A DNA stretch of 64,000 nucleotides from Gymnothorax reevesii (GCA_029721435.1 CM056576.1:114494666-114558665), one strand, 5' to 3'. Numbered from the stretch's first letter, positions 45,368-56,874 are shown. The notes: generated by a model from the sequence alone, not told the origin. Translations and numbers: made by a program.

Positions 45368-45760
45368 ATATTTGGCTATCCCTTTAAATTGATGGTCATT
45401 AATTACACAGTAATTGCAGGCTAATGCTTCGTAGTTACTGGTAATAACAGAGTAATTACAGACAGTTGCTCCTATTACAAAATAACAATGCCTGGAAATT
45501 ATTCTGGTAATTACAGGCAGTCATGTGACTTATCTGTGAAAGCATTGTGATGATTGTTCAGGCGTGTGTGAAAGTGTCGTGTTAGCTTTAGGTTGAATGG
45601 TTCAAGGGAAATATTACCACAAGTTGTATATTACCCACTAATTGCCAGTCATTACACTTTACTTACAGCAATTACCAAGAGATTACTACTCATTACACTG
45701 TAATTGCAATTAATTATTAATTACTGTGTAATTAACCGCCAGTAAATGGGAGGGTCACCT
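45368..45760. mobile_element. MITE with inverted ends
   Basis: Ends pair as inverted repeats: TTAATTACACAGTAAT on the left and ATTACTGTGTAATTAA on the right, preceded and followed by CCCTTTAAATTGATGG-like and CCAGTAAATGGGAGGG-like arms. The interior is rich in GTAATTAC-type repeats. Superfamily and exact ends uncertain. Confidence 0.6.
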
Positions 45761-46063
45761 GATAATTCTAGAAAGAGTGAATGTAGATTTCATAAAAAAC
45801 GTCATAAATTACAATCTTTACCATGGTATCAACATGGAACATGCTCAGTCCTGTTTCAGGTCACTGATCTGAAGTGACTTAAAGGGTCGGGTCAACCTCT
45901 GTATTCATTTTGGAGAAAAGAGAAAATTGTGGTGTGATATTTACTGAAATTGGAGTAACTGCTAAGTATTTAATGACTTGTCATTAAAGCATGTTACTCA
46001 AGTGTAATACGTTAATGTCTGTCTGCAAAACCACTGATTTTTGTCATGGTGAGATGTACTGTG

Positions 46064-46120
46064 TGTATAATAATGTCAGGATTGTGTTTGGATCAGGGAC
46101 ACGACTGTATGTGCAGCCAA
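46064..46120 (+). CDS. TRAJ: TRAJ segment J59
   Basis: TRAJ reading YNNVRIVFGSGTRLYVQP. 12-RSS: nonamer gatttttgt (46036-46044), 12-base spacer, heptamer tactgtg (46057-46063). Donor gtgagt. Confidence 0.93.
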
Positions 46121-46382
46121 GTGAGTACATGTTAATTTTTCAATAGAGTGAAATTTCATCACCAATTATATTTGTTTTTGAGTTTGATAGTTTAAATACG
46201 CATATGAACTTTTCTGTTATAATTTTAAAATAATAACCAATTAAGATCACCAAAATGAACACTATTTTTACACCAAGGAAGAAATTAAATGATTCCCTTA
46301 TTTGCAACTGAAAATAGCGACAACTATTAATTTCCATTTCTACGCCTGGCCACAAATTTTTGTCAGAAACCAATTGGTTTCA

Positions 46383-46436
46383 ATAGCAATACAAAGTTAA
46401 TTTTTGGACCAGAAACTACATTGATTGCTTCAGACA
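46383..46436 (+). pseudogene. TRAJ: TRAJ pseudogene
   Basis: Open reading SNTKLIFGPETTLIASD with Glu in place of the second Gly. Nonamer aatttttgt (46355-46363) and a 12-base spacer are good, but the heptamer is ggtttca and the donor has become taaata. Confidence 0.65.
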
Positions 46437-46856
46437 TAAATAATACAATTCTGAAATAATGACACTTTTCTTTCAGCTAACTTATTTTTAATGGCAAATA
46501 ACGGACAAATTAGTCATTTTCAATGGTAGTTGAAAATTAAGGTATATATCATACAATAATAACTGGAAACCATTTAATAGCAAGTGATTAACACAACTTT
46601 TTTTTTATGATAAATTCATTGTATTTATAGTTTCACTGTAATCTCACTGTTGCAACCCATATTTTCGTGTTAATATTTGTTATGGATGTTTATTATGTCC
46701 TGCCCATTACTGACTGCGGATGGTCATACCAGGGCAAAGCTGCAGATACTGCTGAATCAGGGCACTTGTAGTATTTAGCATATTCATACAGAAAAAGGAA
46801 CACAAGACATGCACGGGTCAATTGAGACTTGTGTCTTATTGCGACAAAGCACTTCA

Positions 46857-46918
46857 TCATATAACTGGTTATAGCAAGATTATGTTTTAATCAGGAACAA
46901 ATGTCTTTATTCTGCCAA
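46857..46918 (+). pseudogene. TRAJ: TRAJ pseudogene
   Basis: Reads ITGYSKIMF, a stop at the Gly position, then SGTNVFILP and a gtaagt donor. The heptamer is cacttca or worse. Confidence 0.6.
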
Positions 46919-47505
46919 GTAAGTTGTCGTGGAATATGTTGAAGTCGATTTCATTTCGGCCAAAAGTTATCGTTACTGATTTGTAAGAGAAACCAATCAT
47001 TTGTTCACCTTAATGAGTTAGAAGGAGGATTCATGAACAGTGGAATGGCATAAGCCTTGTTCCTGAAATTACAGTACTCAGAGTCTGAGAGCTGCTTCTT
47101 TTTCACCCTCTCTCTACCTGGGTATCAGGCGTGAAGCCAGTTTAGCCAATCAGCATTGTTAATTGCTAATTGGTCAGTTAATTTCCTGGGAAGAAAGAAA
47201 ACTAGGCCTGGATTTGGATTTGTTGTCCAGATTTGAGGATTCCTGGCATACAGAAATGGTACTTTCCAGTTATTACGGGAATGGAATTGTGTGTCATTGA
47301 ATCATGTACACAGCTCTGTGCTTGCAAGTAAGCGCAAGCTAATGATTGCACAGATTTGAAGAATTGTTGTATTTCTGTACTTATTTTTAATGTGTTTTGT
47401 GGTTACAGGTAGTTAAATCGATGTTACATAGCAATGTTATGTACAGTAATTACATTTCATCTCATCCTACACAACTAAGTTTTTGTTAAAGGCCTCATGC
47501 CTGTG

Positions 47506-47565
47506 TGAATAACAACCTCAACAAGTTAATTTTTGGCCATGGGATTTCCCTCGTGGTGCAAGACT
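47506..47565 (+). CDS. TRAJ: TRAJ segment J60
   Basis: TRAJ reading NNNLNKLIFGHGISLVVQD; Ile replaces Thr after FGHG. 12-RSS: nonamer agtttttgt (47478-47486), 12-base spacer, heptamer gcctgtg (47499-47505). Donor gtatgt with T overhang. Confidence 0.85.
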
Positions 47566-48404
47566 GTATGTATGGCTTAAATCACTATGCAAACCTCATA
47601 TTTATATCTGGTGTAATGGGAGTTATGCAACATGATGGCTGTGGTAATTGTCGGTTAAAAGAATGGATTTACGAGCAAGTTTGAATTATGTTTCTTGAAA
47701 GACTTCACAACAATTCTCCATCACTTATAATACAGAGCAGCCTACACTAGAACGAACTGGGCAAGTTATACAAGAACTTTTTCAAAAATCGTCCTAGTTG
47801 TAAGTCCGAAAGAAATTGTGTTCTGTCGTGTATTTCGCCTACCAGTATGTTAATTTCACAAAACAAAGAAAGTCAATCCCAACGTGATGTACGTATGAGT
47901 ATAAAATGAAGTATTTAGGCTGTCAGTAGTTTTTGAAAATTTTGAGCATAAAATTTATATACTCAAGATTGAGAGACGGCTTTCATTTTACATTGCGCAA
48001 ATTACTTCTTTGTTATTTTGTAGAAATAGCTTTCTTGCCTAATAAGGCTGTCTAGGGCAGATTGCATGGTGATTTTGGTTGAAGATAATTCACAAACTGT
48101 CAATTTTGAGAAAACCTTGGCAGTGAATTTATAGGAAACTATGAAAGATGTTTTCCATCCTTACCTCATGGCAAATGAAAATGTGACGTTTGTACTTTTT
48201 GCACTAGTCTCTTCAATTATATAGATGATAGGAACACTTTAAAAATAAAAAAAAATGACTGAACTTATAGAAGTAAGGCAACCAGCTGCAAAGCACTTTT
48301 GAGTTGGCTCAACTTTAAGTTCCAAGTTCTTTGAAACTCTCTTTTTTAATTTTTTTTTTACAGTGAATAGATCATCCAAATTGGAACAATATCTTATAAG
48401 AAGC
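47566..48404. other. spacer after J60
   Basis: No J, RSS or element recognised. Confidence 0.4.
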
Positions 48405-48432
48405 ATTATTTGACACATGACGTGAAGCTGCA

Positions 48433-48493
48433 CGAATGATTACAAGAAGTTTGTTTTTGGGAGGCAAATTTCAATTATGGTAGAGACGAGCAA
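48433..48493 (+). pseudogene. TRAJ: TRAJ pseudogene, FGRQ core
   Basis: Reads NDYKKFVFGRQISIMVETS; the second Gly of FGxG is Gln, the heptamer is agctgca, and the donor gtaaat leaves the wrong phase. Related to J58 and J60. Confidence 0.65.
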
Positions 48494-48683
48494 GTAAATG
48501 AAATGACTGTGAAGAATGCCCGTTGAAAATGCATGGAGATCAATTACGGAATCGGTTCACCTGAGATTACATTTTTTTCAAAATGTATTAACCACACATA
48601 TTCCATTCTGCAAAATGAGTTAGGGATGCAACTAAGGCTATGGTACACGTGACTCAGTTTTTGACAGAGCTATTAAGTCTGTG

Positions 48684-48743
48684 TGAATCAGAACAACGAT
48701 AAACTCATTTTTGGACATGGAACTTTACTTGAGCTTCAGACGG
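48684..48743 (+). CDS. TRAJ: TRAJ segment J61
   Basis: TRAJ reading NQNNDKLIFGHGTLLELQT. 12-RSS: nonamer agtttttga (48656-48664), 12-base spacer, heptamer gtctgtg (48677-48683). Donor gtaaga with G overhang. Confidence 0.9.
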
Positions 48744-49004
48744 GTAAGAAACTCACATTATCATAAATATTTTACATGGCCTAATGTCATGATAAAATCT
48801 TAGAAAAATGTCCATAGCTTGCTTGCCGATATTCAAACAATTAAATTTCAGTGGGTTGTTCAGTTTTTGATTTGTGCTCAATCTTGCGGTTAAGTCAGTA
48901 GTCAGTTTTATTGCAGTATCAAGCTGTCATTTTACTCAAAATAGTAATGAATTAATAAAATTATTGTAATGCATGTTCTATTTGCCAAAGGCCTAATGGC
49001 TGTG

Positions 49005-49064
49005 TGACTAGAAACAATGAGAAGCTCATTTTCGGAGCTGGAACTTTGTTTGTGTTGCAGGCTA
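49005..49064 (+). CDS. TRAJ: TRAJ segment J62, closest intact J to TRAC
   Basis: TRAJ reading TRNNEKLIFGAGTLFVLQA. 12-RSS: weak nonamer tctatttgc (48977-48985), 12-base spacer, heptamer ggctgtg (48998-49004). Donor gtaagt. Lies about 970 bases before TRAC exon 1. Confidence 0.88.
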
Positions 49065-49528
49065 GTAAGTACGTTATTCATAAAACCTACGCAATACTTT
49101 ATTTTCATAACTTTAGGGTCATGCATCGATTTCACACATATGCAAAGCAACTCAACAACATCATAACAAAACATGACATAGGAGTAGAACTAGATACCTG
49201 AAGTGAATTTAAAGGAATTAACCCTTTAAATTAACCCTTAAAATGAGTTCTTCATTTTCAATCTTGGTTTGGTAATTGGTAGACGAAAATGACTTTTTCA
49301 TTCTCTGCAAGTGTCGGACTTCAAAACAGAACTGCAGGAGACCATAATGCGTAGTTTTTATCCAGAGCTCTAGTTCAAAGTATATACTTAGCTCTTGGGA
49401 AACGTACCAGGCCAAGTTATTGGAAAAAGCACTTAGCTAAGGTCTAAATTCAATTAGAAGGAGACTCAAGCCAAGAAGAGTGTTTTATTTTTTTAAATGA
49501 ATCCCAGCATAAGGTCGTCTCAGTGTGA

Positions 49529-49556
49529 GGTATTTGGTACGAGAGATTTTATTGTG
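49529..49556 (+). other. orphan 12-RSS
   Basis: Nonamer ggtatttgg, a 12-base spacer and heptamer tattgtg sit correctly spaced, but the 60 bases that follow have no FGxG reading or donor in the right place. Best explained as the last trace of the most TRAC-proximal J. Confidence 0.55.
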
Positions 49557-50032
49557 TGGATACACATGATATTTCCATATCTTGAGCAGCAAAATGTGGA
49601 AGGGGCCAACTGGTAAATGATATAATATTTGGCTGTATTTGTTATTAACATCTGTGGTTAGTTTTACTCCATCTACCTATTTTAGATATGCAGTATTTGA
49701 ATGACAGTCATTCTTCAAGTAATGGCCCAGCTCCAATGTAAAGGACATCATCATTGGATATCTATGGATATGATTTGTATGGTGCTTAGAATGCAGCCGT
49801 AGACTTTGGTCAATCTCAATCTCTTAAACTGTCAAGGTCTGCTTAGGGACCCCTCTGCTCTTTTAGATTTTGGTTTTCAGAACATGCTGAGAACAACAGA
49901 GGTTAGGTGTCTCTGTTTTGGATACCTGAATTAAGCAATTAGCAGGCACCCCTTGAATAGTATATCTCTATATACCTGTATATCTGACCGGCCGTCATGT
50001 CTAACGGAAGGCTTTGTCTATTTGTGTTTCAG

Positions 50033-50248
50033 GGAAACCATCCCCTCCCAGTTACTACAAGCTGAAGTCCCAGGATGGTAACGTCAGTGCGTGCCTCGCA
50101 ACAGATTTCAGTGCATACAATGCTACAGATGGGGTGCCCCTGTTCAATAGCACAGAAACCAATCCCACAAGGATAAAGGATGAGCCCTACTTCGGAAAAG
50201 TGGCCCTTATGTCCCAAGCCAATGAAGAGTCATGCCCTGGAAAAGAAG
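50033..50248 (+). CDS. TRAC: TRAC exon 1 (Ig-like constant domain)
   Basis: First exon of the T-cell receptor alpha constant region, the membrane-proximal Ig-like domain that pairs with the beta constant domain and contacts CD3. Acceptor gtttcag before it and donor gtgagc after it. It starts in phase 1, so the J overhang plus GG makes one codon, then KPSPPSYYKLKSQDGNVS follows. Cys in VSACLATDFS and Cys in ANEESCPG are the expected domain pair. Sequons NVS, NAT and NST suggest N-glycosylation. At about 72 residues it is shorter than mammalian TRAC domains, as in other teleosts. The call is firm from the join with exons 2 and 3. Confidence 0.95.
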
Positions 50249-51842
50249 GTGAGCCATTTTATGTACAAATAACCATAATAACTGAGGCTTATGATACAAA
50301 TTAGAAAAAAAGAATGACACTAGCTCTATAGCTTTCCTGCATGGAATAATTGGAATTATGTCAAAATGTCCTGTACCTGCATTCATGCCTTTCTGAAAGC
50401 AGAAACTTTTCATGCTCAAAGTTCATTTGCACAAATGGCTCCCATACTTACTCTTCTGACTGAAAGAGCTATGATAAAGGCAGAACATACATTCACAACA
50501 AGGCAACTAAATAGATTGATTCTTCCCTACCATCTGATACGACCCATATGCTTATATCTGATATGACCCATGCGATCACTTCTGATTCGAGCCACCATTT
50601 CCATTTCCACGTTTCCTCAATTACTGTAAGTAAAAGCAGTGATTGGCCTTACCATTAGTCAGAGCAGTACTGTGCTATTAATAAACAGACGATTAGGAAA
50701 ACATTGTAGCTTCATTTAAAGTTATTACTAATGACTACTTCAACTGCTTAATGTTAGGCTTTGGGTTAGCTTAAGGTGAGGAGATTTTTGTGAGGACGGG
50801 CTCTAAAAACAATTCAAGGAAAGGGACTTGATTGTCTTTCACTGTGCATTTTCTTTTGTCAAAACCCTTGGCCTGCCCAATCTGCCATATTTGAAAAAGT
50901 TAAAGTGTATACACATATCATTATGAATACAACTTGTTTGACCACAATCAAACAAATTCTTTGTTGCATGATTACTCATATAGCAAAACATGGCAATGAT
51001 AGTTGACGACCATAACATGCATCATATTCTTATATATACACTAGTTTAAGACTGTTGTACATTTTGATCTGTAATGCTGAATAACACAGAGTAGTGAGAG
51101 GACAGAATAATTTTGAACACACTTGGCAAGAAGAGTGACTGTTAGTAGGAAGTTACACTGACTGCTTTAGCTACCATGTTGCCAAAGCAAAGCATGCACT
51201 TATTGGCTATTTAAAAAAAATAATAATAATAATCAATGTTTGCCCTACCAATTCAGCAAAAAGAAAGGGGTTGGCACTGAGAAGCATTATAGCAGCCAGT
51301 TAATTGCTATTCACTCCACAATCATACATAAATATATCCCAACTTAATAAATACTGCACCACTGAATACAAACATGCTCTCAAGATATAAGTTGCCAAAA
51401 ATCAGACATTCTGGCTTATTTAAGCTTGGCTATAGGTCTCATCAAGGTCTTGCTGTGGTTACAACTTCCTTTGAATTAATTAATTTTGATTTTTATGATG
51501 AAAGTATTTAGAAAAGATTATGTCGATAATTTAGAACTTTAAAGTGTCAATGCACTCAGATTACTTTGCTTACATGGATTTTGCGATGCAAAAATGGGCG
51601 GTCAATTATTAATCAGACTTTAATACTTTTATAAGACGTGGTAGAAATTATGTTTTGAGGATTAGATATGGATATTTGCTGTTTGCTGTTTTTATTTAGA
51701 CCCATTTTTTCATATTTTATGGAAATAAAAAAACACAATAACAAAATTAATAAATTTAAATTTGCCACAGAATTTCAGGAACTTTCTAAAAATTGTGTTA
51801 TTTAAATTTTAACGTCAGCATATCTTGTTTTGCCATCATTAG
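50249..51842 (+). other. TRAC: TRAC intron 1
   Basis: Intron of 1594 bases with gtgagc donor and attag acceptor. AT-rich; no element recognised. Confidence 0.85.
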
Positions 51843-51893
51843 GGAACGACACTGTCACGTGTGACTCTGGAGGTGGTGGACATTACGAAACCG
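51843..51893 (+). CDS. TRAC: TRAC exon 2 (connecting peptide)
   Basis: A 51-base exon coding NDTVTCDSGGGHYET between phase 1 junctions. The Cys is the expected partner for the interchain disulfide with the beta chain, and NDT is another sequon. The Gly run makes a short flexible stalk. Acceptor attag, donor gtaaga. Confidence 0.9.
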
Positions 51894-52562
51894 GTAAGAG
51901 TGCAGAACAAAGTTTCTAAATATTAGCCAATTTCAAGGAGGTAAAAAGGCCTCATTTGCTTGATAGTTTTCTCCGACACTATCACTAGGATGCTTTATAG
52001 AAATATAATCAATCCAAATTTTGATTTGCTATTTGAATTAGTTATTTTATCTGCACCAGAAAAACCTGTTTTTTGTTCAGTTTGGCAATCCAATTCTAAA
52101 GGATTGATCAAAGCATCAAATGTGAGGCATTACAGTCATGCCAGCGTAGGTCATAGAATACCATATATAATAAATTGTAAAATGTGTTGTAAAAATATTG
52201 CGTACAGTATTAAGGTCATTATGGCCTTGATGATGTGCTATACATGCAGCTGACTGGCAAATATTGAATCAGGGTGAAGTATTTTTTACAAATAAGATGT
52301 TTTATGTTCCGTCCATGCTGGATTTTTTTCACGAATGTAAGGCTTTGTTTGAGTTTGCATTTTAGCGATACAATTGAAGTAGAATTGGGGGCTGATAGCC
52401 AAGCACGGGCTGCAATGATCAGTTAGTGTCAGTTAATGATCTCCGCAACAAAATTTCCTTGCTGCGCATCCCAAGAAACGAAAATATTCATAGATAGAAA
52501 TGTAATCATCACAAAGGTCTCATTTTGTTCTTGTTTTTCTATTTTAATTTATTTTTTTTCAG

Positions 52563-52675
52563 ATGAAAAAGTCAACTTCCTGTCCCTGACGGTCCTGGGA
52601 CTAAGAATTCTGTTTCTGAAAAGCATTGTCTTTAACGTCGTGATGACTCTGCGAGCTTGGATGAGCTAGTGAAAA
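52563..52675 (+). CDS. TRAC: TRAC exon 3 (transmembrane and cytoplasmic tail)
   Basis: Codes DEKVNFLSLTVLGLRILF, then LKSIVFNVVMTLRAWMS and stop TAG at 52667-52669. This is the TCR alpha transmembrane helix with the conserved Arg (LGLR) and Lys (FLKS) that bind CD3 acidic residues, and the FNVVMTLR end typical of alpha chains. The cytoplasmic tail is a few residues. Acceptor ttttcag; a gtaagt donor six bases after the stop leads to a non-coding fourth exon. Confidence 0.95.
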
Positions 52676-53951
52676 GTAAGTCTGGTTCAATGTGATGTAA
52701 AGCTGATGCCATGTTCTGACACATAATGCATCCAAAATATTGAATATGACTTGTGAAAAAACACAATATTTTATTGTAGATCAGTGGAGAACAAATTTTC
52801 TGGGTGACATTTAATTGTACAATGATTGGACCACTATTATCTTTCACCATCTAAACATTAGACTCAGCATTGTTTTGACATGACACTGCATTTTCTCACT
52901 GATGTGTCACAAGCGAACATTATGGCTTGGCAAAGTAAATATTTCAATGTGCTTTCACTCAACCTTTCAAAGGCAAATGCTTACCCATGGACAACCATCA
53001 CAATACAAGGGGCAATGAAATTTATGAGATAAATTAGTGAATTTTCTTTTGATTGGTCCACAAGTAGATGTGGGTGATTCTTTTTTCCATGGCAAACACT
53101 TTTTTCACTAATTACTGAACCCTCTTCTACTGTGCCGTATGTAGATGAAGTGCAAACGACCGGTTTAGTAATTGCTTTCAACCCCGAATCAAAGTACAAG
53201 AGCACCTTGTTGATTGAATCAAGGCCATAGTCCATATTATACTCCATTCACAGGATTGCAGCCCTTAAATTTGTTGTAAATTTATCTTGAACAGTTCAAT
53301 TAGATTTATTTCTCTGTGTAAATATTTAGATTTGGTGTTTTTGATGTACTCATTTCAAATGGTATGTAAGGAATTGTGAATCATTCTGCTGGAGAGCGGG
53401 AGACTCATAATTTAGTTAGCCCCGACAATCAACAAGCGTGGAACCGCCACATGCTCTGAAATGGTAATCTTGTCAATATAACAAAGAGAAGGCCCACACC
53501 CTGGCCTCATGGTAACACCTGAAAACAGGAAAAGCCAACGAAGGCCATCAACTGTCGGAGGAGACATACTGAGAGCCATCCTAAGTCAATCAGAGACCAT
53601 CCAAACACAATTAGCACCCACACGGCTATCCAGCTGGGGAAACAATTGTCTTCTGACCATTAAACTTAATCATGATACGCCTCACCATTATACATTGAAG
53701 ACCGGTTTCACCCCAAGAGACCGTGATCAGCATTATTTAAGTAATGAATACACTTAACATGCCTGGCCAACTTCAAAGGTTTTTTCATGTATAAGAAATG
53801 TACGTTGGGGAGGCTCGGGGTTCACTTTGACTCCGCTGAACCCAGAGTACGTTACCCGTATTTCTGTTCACTGCCGTTTTTACTGGAAATAAACACCATT
53901 TTTCATTCGAAGATTGGATTGTCCCTTCTTTCGTTCTTTTTTTCTTACAGG
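52676..53951 (+). other. TRAC: TRAC intron 3, first part
   Basis: Intron 3 as inferred. The GC-richer stretch at about 53390-53950, ending in an aataaac hexamer and a T-rich tract, may be an old repeat, but no class could be assigned. Confidence 0.5.
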
Positions 53952-54312
53952 TACACAGTAAAAACCATAGTGTCAATTTTACTCTTTAAGAGTTGAATTT
54001 AACTCTCTGTCAGATAACATTTGGTCCCACTCAAAATCAGTGTAAAATTTACTCTATAGCCAGTGTAAGATTTTTAGAGTTAATTGTACTCTATTTTGTG
54101 TCAAAATTAACAATGAGGTGTGTAAAAATATTTAACACTATAGGGAATCATCACCCTGCAGAGTAGATTTTGTCCTTGTGTGGAAGTGGGAATTAACTCT
54201 CACTTTTGACACTTCCATTTAGACGATTTCACTCTGCATAGTGCTATAACTACTCTATCCAGAGGAAAATAGGTTTACACTGCAATATTGACACTCCATT
54301 TTTTACTGTGTA
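53952..54312. mobile_element. MITE in TRAC intron 3
   Basis: A 361-bp element with terminal inverted repeats TACACAGTAAAA and TTTTACTGTGTA, extended by AGTGTCAAT on the left and ATTGACACT on the right. Its ends carry TA, consistent with a TA target. Interior has many AACTCTXACT-like repeats. It stops 38 bases before the inferred exon 4. Confidence 0.8.
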
Positions 54313-54350
54313 CTATTTATATGACCAAAATTTGTTTATTTGCCCTGTAG

Positions 54351-54910
54351 AGGATGGCTGACAGACATTCCTTGTGGTTTGACGGAGAGGAAAAGAAACA
54401 TGCTCCATGGCAGAGAGACGGATGAAATGCAACATAACACCACAGCAGAAATATGCGTCAGCTATAAATTTTACTCATTGAATAGAATGTTGACCAATTA
54501 CACATTTGAAGAATGTTTTTTTTTTTGATAGATTCACAGTTGTTATAATAGAAAAATGTATAGGAAAATATATAACACCTGTAGTAACATAGTTCTTGTG
54601 AAAACTAATTTTGTTTGTCTCTTCAAGCACCATTTTCTCCGTAAATAATTTACTCAGTCAACAAAGTTGCAACAAAAGCATTTTCACTGAAGCAAGTGTA
54701 GTACTTTAGAAGGAAATTATTCTTTGCCATGATTTGTATTGATCTCCAAACTTTTAAGCCTGTACAAAAACATTTTATTTTTTATGACACCTTTTGTCTG
54801 AAAACTTGTTCTTGATGTAAGTGATTAAGTAACTTTTATTCACCCCTGTAATCAATTTTTGTATGCTTTCAATTATTGTAAAAACATAATAAACACACTT
54901 ACACTTACAA
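54351..54910 (+). other. TRAC: TRAC exon 4 (3' untranslated region), inferred
   Basis: Follows the good acceptor ttatttgccctgtag. Since the stop is in exon 3 this exon is untranslated, as in mammalian and teleost TRAC. The poly(A) signal aataaa at 54888-54893 sets the end. Alternative acceptor at 53950 (ttcttacag) is possible. Confidence 0.6.
54888..54893 (+). terminator. TRAC: poly(A) signal aataaa
   Basis: Canonical hexamer after a T-rich 3' region, the best candidate for TRAC transcript cleavage. Confidence 0.6.
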
Positions 54911-55124
54911 CTATATGTGATTCACTCAAAATAATTCTTTTGCTCTCATGAATCCATGCTTTTTTGCAGTACACAGGTGGAGGGAATAGTCTGTAATTAA
55001 ATTAAAACATAAAACTGGCATATAAAGTAAAAAATTTAAATGATTTTCAAATAAAAAAGTAGTATCAAGGGTACTGTGGCTTACCAGCAAGCAATCTAGT
55101 CGTGGTAATACTGGTTATAAAAAT

Positions 55125-55220
55125 TTCATGTGAAGTTTGACCTTTGAATCATCAAAGGTCAATGTCGAGGTCATTAAATGAAAGTTCACATACATTTATC
55201 AGATCTCTTATATATCTGTA
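55125..55220. repeat. AGGTCA-rich repeat, left part
   Basis: Same monomer family as 56875-57865 (AGGTCATTAAATGAAAGTTC), separated from it by the Tc1-like insertion. Confidence 0.6.
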
Positions 55221-55223
55221 ATA

Positions 55224-56833
55224 TAACCCCAATTTCAAAATAGTTGGGACGAAGAGTAAATTGCGAATAAAATGAAAATGCAATGACTTTCAGATCACAT
55301 GAGCCAATATGTTATTTACAATAGAACATAGATAACATGTCAAATGTTGAGACTGAGACATTTTACATTTCTATCCACAAAATGAGCTTATTTCAAATTG
55401 GTTTGAAATAAGTTTGAAATTTGGTTTGGTTTGAAATTTGGGTCTCAAAAAGGTTGGGACACAGGCAAAAAAAAAAAAAGCTGAAAAAGCAATTAATATA
55501 TAAGAGAATCAGCTGAAGGAACATTTAGCAACTAAATAAGTTAACTGGCATGAGGTGTGTGACATGATTGGGTATAAAAGGGATGTCTTAGAAAGGCTGA
55601 GTCTCTCAGAAGTAATGATGGCCAGAGGCTCTCCAACCAGTGAAGGCTTGCGTAAAAAAATTGTGGAATGTTCCTTAACATCAAATTGCAAAGGCTTTTA
55701 AGGTCTCATCATCGACAGTGCATAACATCATCAAAAGATTCAGAGAAACTGGAAAAATCTCTGTGCGTAAGGGACAAGGCCGAAGACCTTTCCTGGATGC
55801 CCGTGATCTTCGGGCCCTCAGACGCCACTGCATAACTTACCGGTATGATTCTGTCATTGATATTATGAAATGGGCCCAGGAATACTTAAGGAAACCACTG
55901 TCTGTGAACGCAGTCCGCCGTGCCATCCACAGATGCCACCTAAAACTCTATCATGCGAAAAGTAAGCATGATCCAGAGGCGCCGCTGTGTTCTATAGGCC
56001 AAGGCTCATTTAAAATGGACTGTAGCAAAGTGGCAAAGTGTCCTGTGGTCAGACGAGTCCAAATTTGATATTCTTGCTGGAAATCATGGGCATTGTGTCC
56101 GTTAGGCTAAAGAGGAGACAGACCACCCCTCCTGTTATCAGCATTCAGTTCAAAAGCCAGCATCTCTGATGGTATGGGGATGCATTAGTGCATATGGTGT
56201 GGCACACTTGCATGTTTAAAAACACACCATAAATGCCGAAAGGTATATAAAGGTTTTAGAGCAACATTTGCTCCCCTCCAGATGACATCTATTCCAGGGA
56301 AGGCCTTGAATTTCAGCAGGACAATGCAAAACCACATACTGCAGCTATAACAACAGCATGGCTTCATAGTAGAAGAGTCCGTGTGCTGGACTGGCCTGCC
56401 TGTAGTCCTGATCTTTCACTAATTGAGAACATTTGGCGCATAATTAAACAAAAAGTCCGTCAAAAGAGACCCAAAATTCTCCAGCAGCTGGGGGCCTGCA
56501 TTAAACAAGAGTGGGATCAAATTCCAATGGCTAAACTCAAGAAACTTGTCTCTTCAATGCCCAAACGCCTCCTATCTGTGCTAAAAAGAAGAGGGGACAC
56601 TACTCTATGGTAATCAAGCCCCTGTCCCAGCTTTTATGAGACCTGTAGCAGCCATCAAATTTGAAATGAGCTCATTTTGTGGATAAAATTGTAAAATTTC
56701 TCAGTTTCAACATTTGATATGTTATTGCTGTTGCTTTGTGAATAATATACTGGCTGGTGGGATTTGAAAGTCATTGCATTTTGATTTCATTCAAAATTTA
56801 CACTTTGTCCCAACAATTTCGTAATTGGGATTG
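55224..56833 (+). mobile_element. Tc1-like transposon, inactive
   Basis: About 1.61 kb with long inverted ends: left TAACCCCAATTTCAAAATAG, right ending AATTTCGTAATTGGGATTG, each with a GTTGGGAC/GTCCCAAC motif, flanked by TA. Transposase-derived readings run from a start near 55618 to a stop at 56613: an N-terminal helix-turn-helix (NIIKRFRETGKISVRKGQG), DNAKPH and PDLSLIENIWRIIK of the DDE domain, and an LKRRGDTTLW end. Several frameshifts and stops break it. Confidence 0.88.
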
Positions 56834-56874
56834 TACAATCCTGATCTCTGAAGCATTTTTGGTGATACAGGTAA

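Noticed and set aside
47276..47328. Possible J 3' end (CTTGCAA then gtaagc)
   Set aside because: Only the last few bases resemble J57; no FG core, heptamer or nonamer.
53390..53950. Possible solo LTR (GC-richer stretch with aataaac and T-rich end)
   Set aside because: No matching terminal dinucleotides, target duplication or internal retroelement sequence could be identified.
53941..53960. Acceptor-like ttcttacag as TRAC exon 4 start
   Set aside because: It would place the whole MITE in the UTR; the acceptor at 54350 gives a more ordinary exon, though this is not certain.
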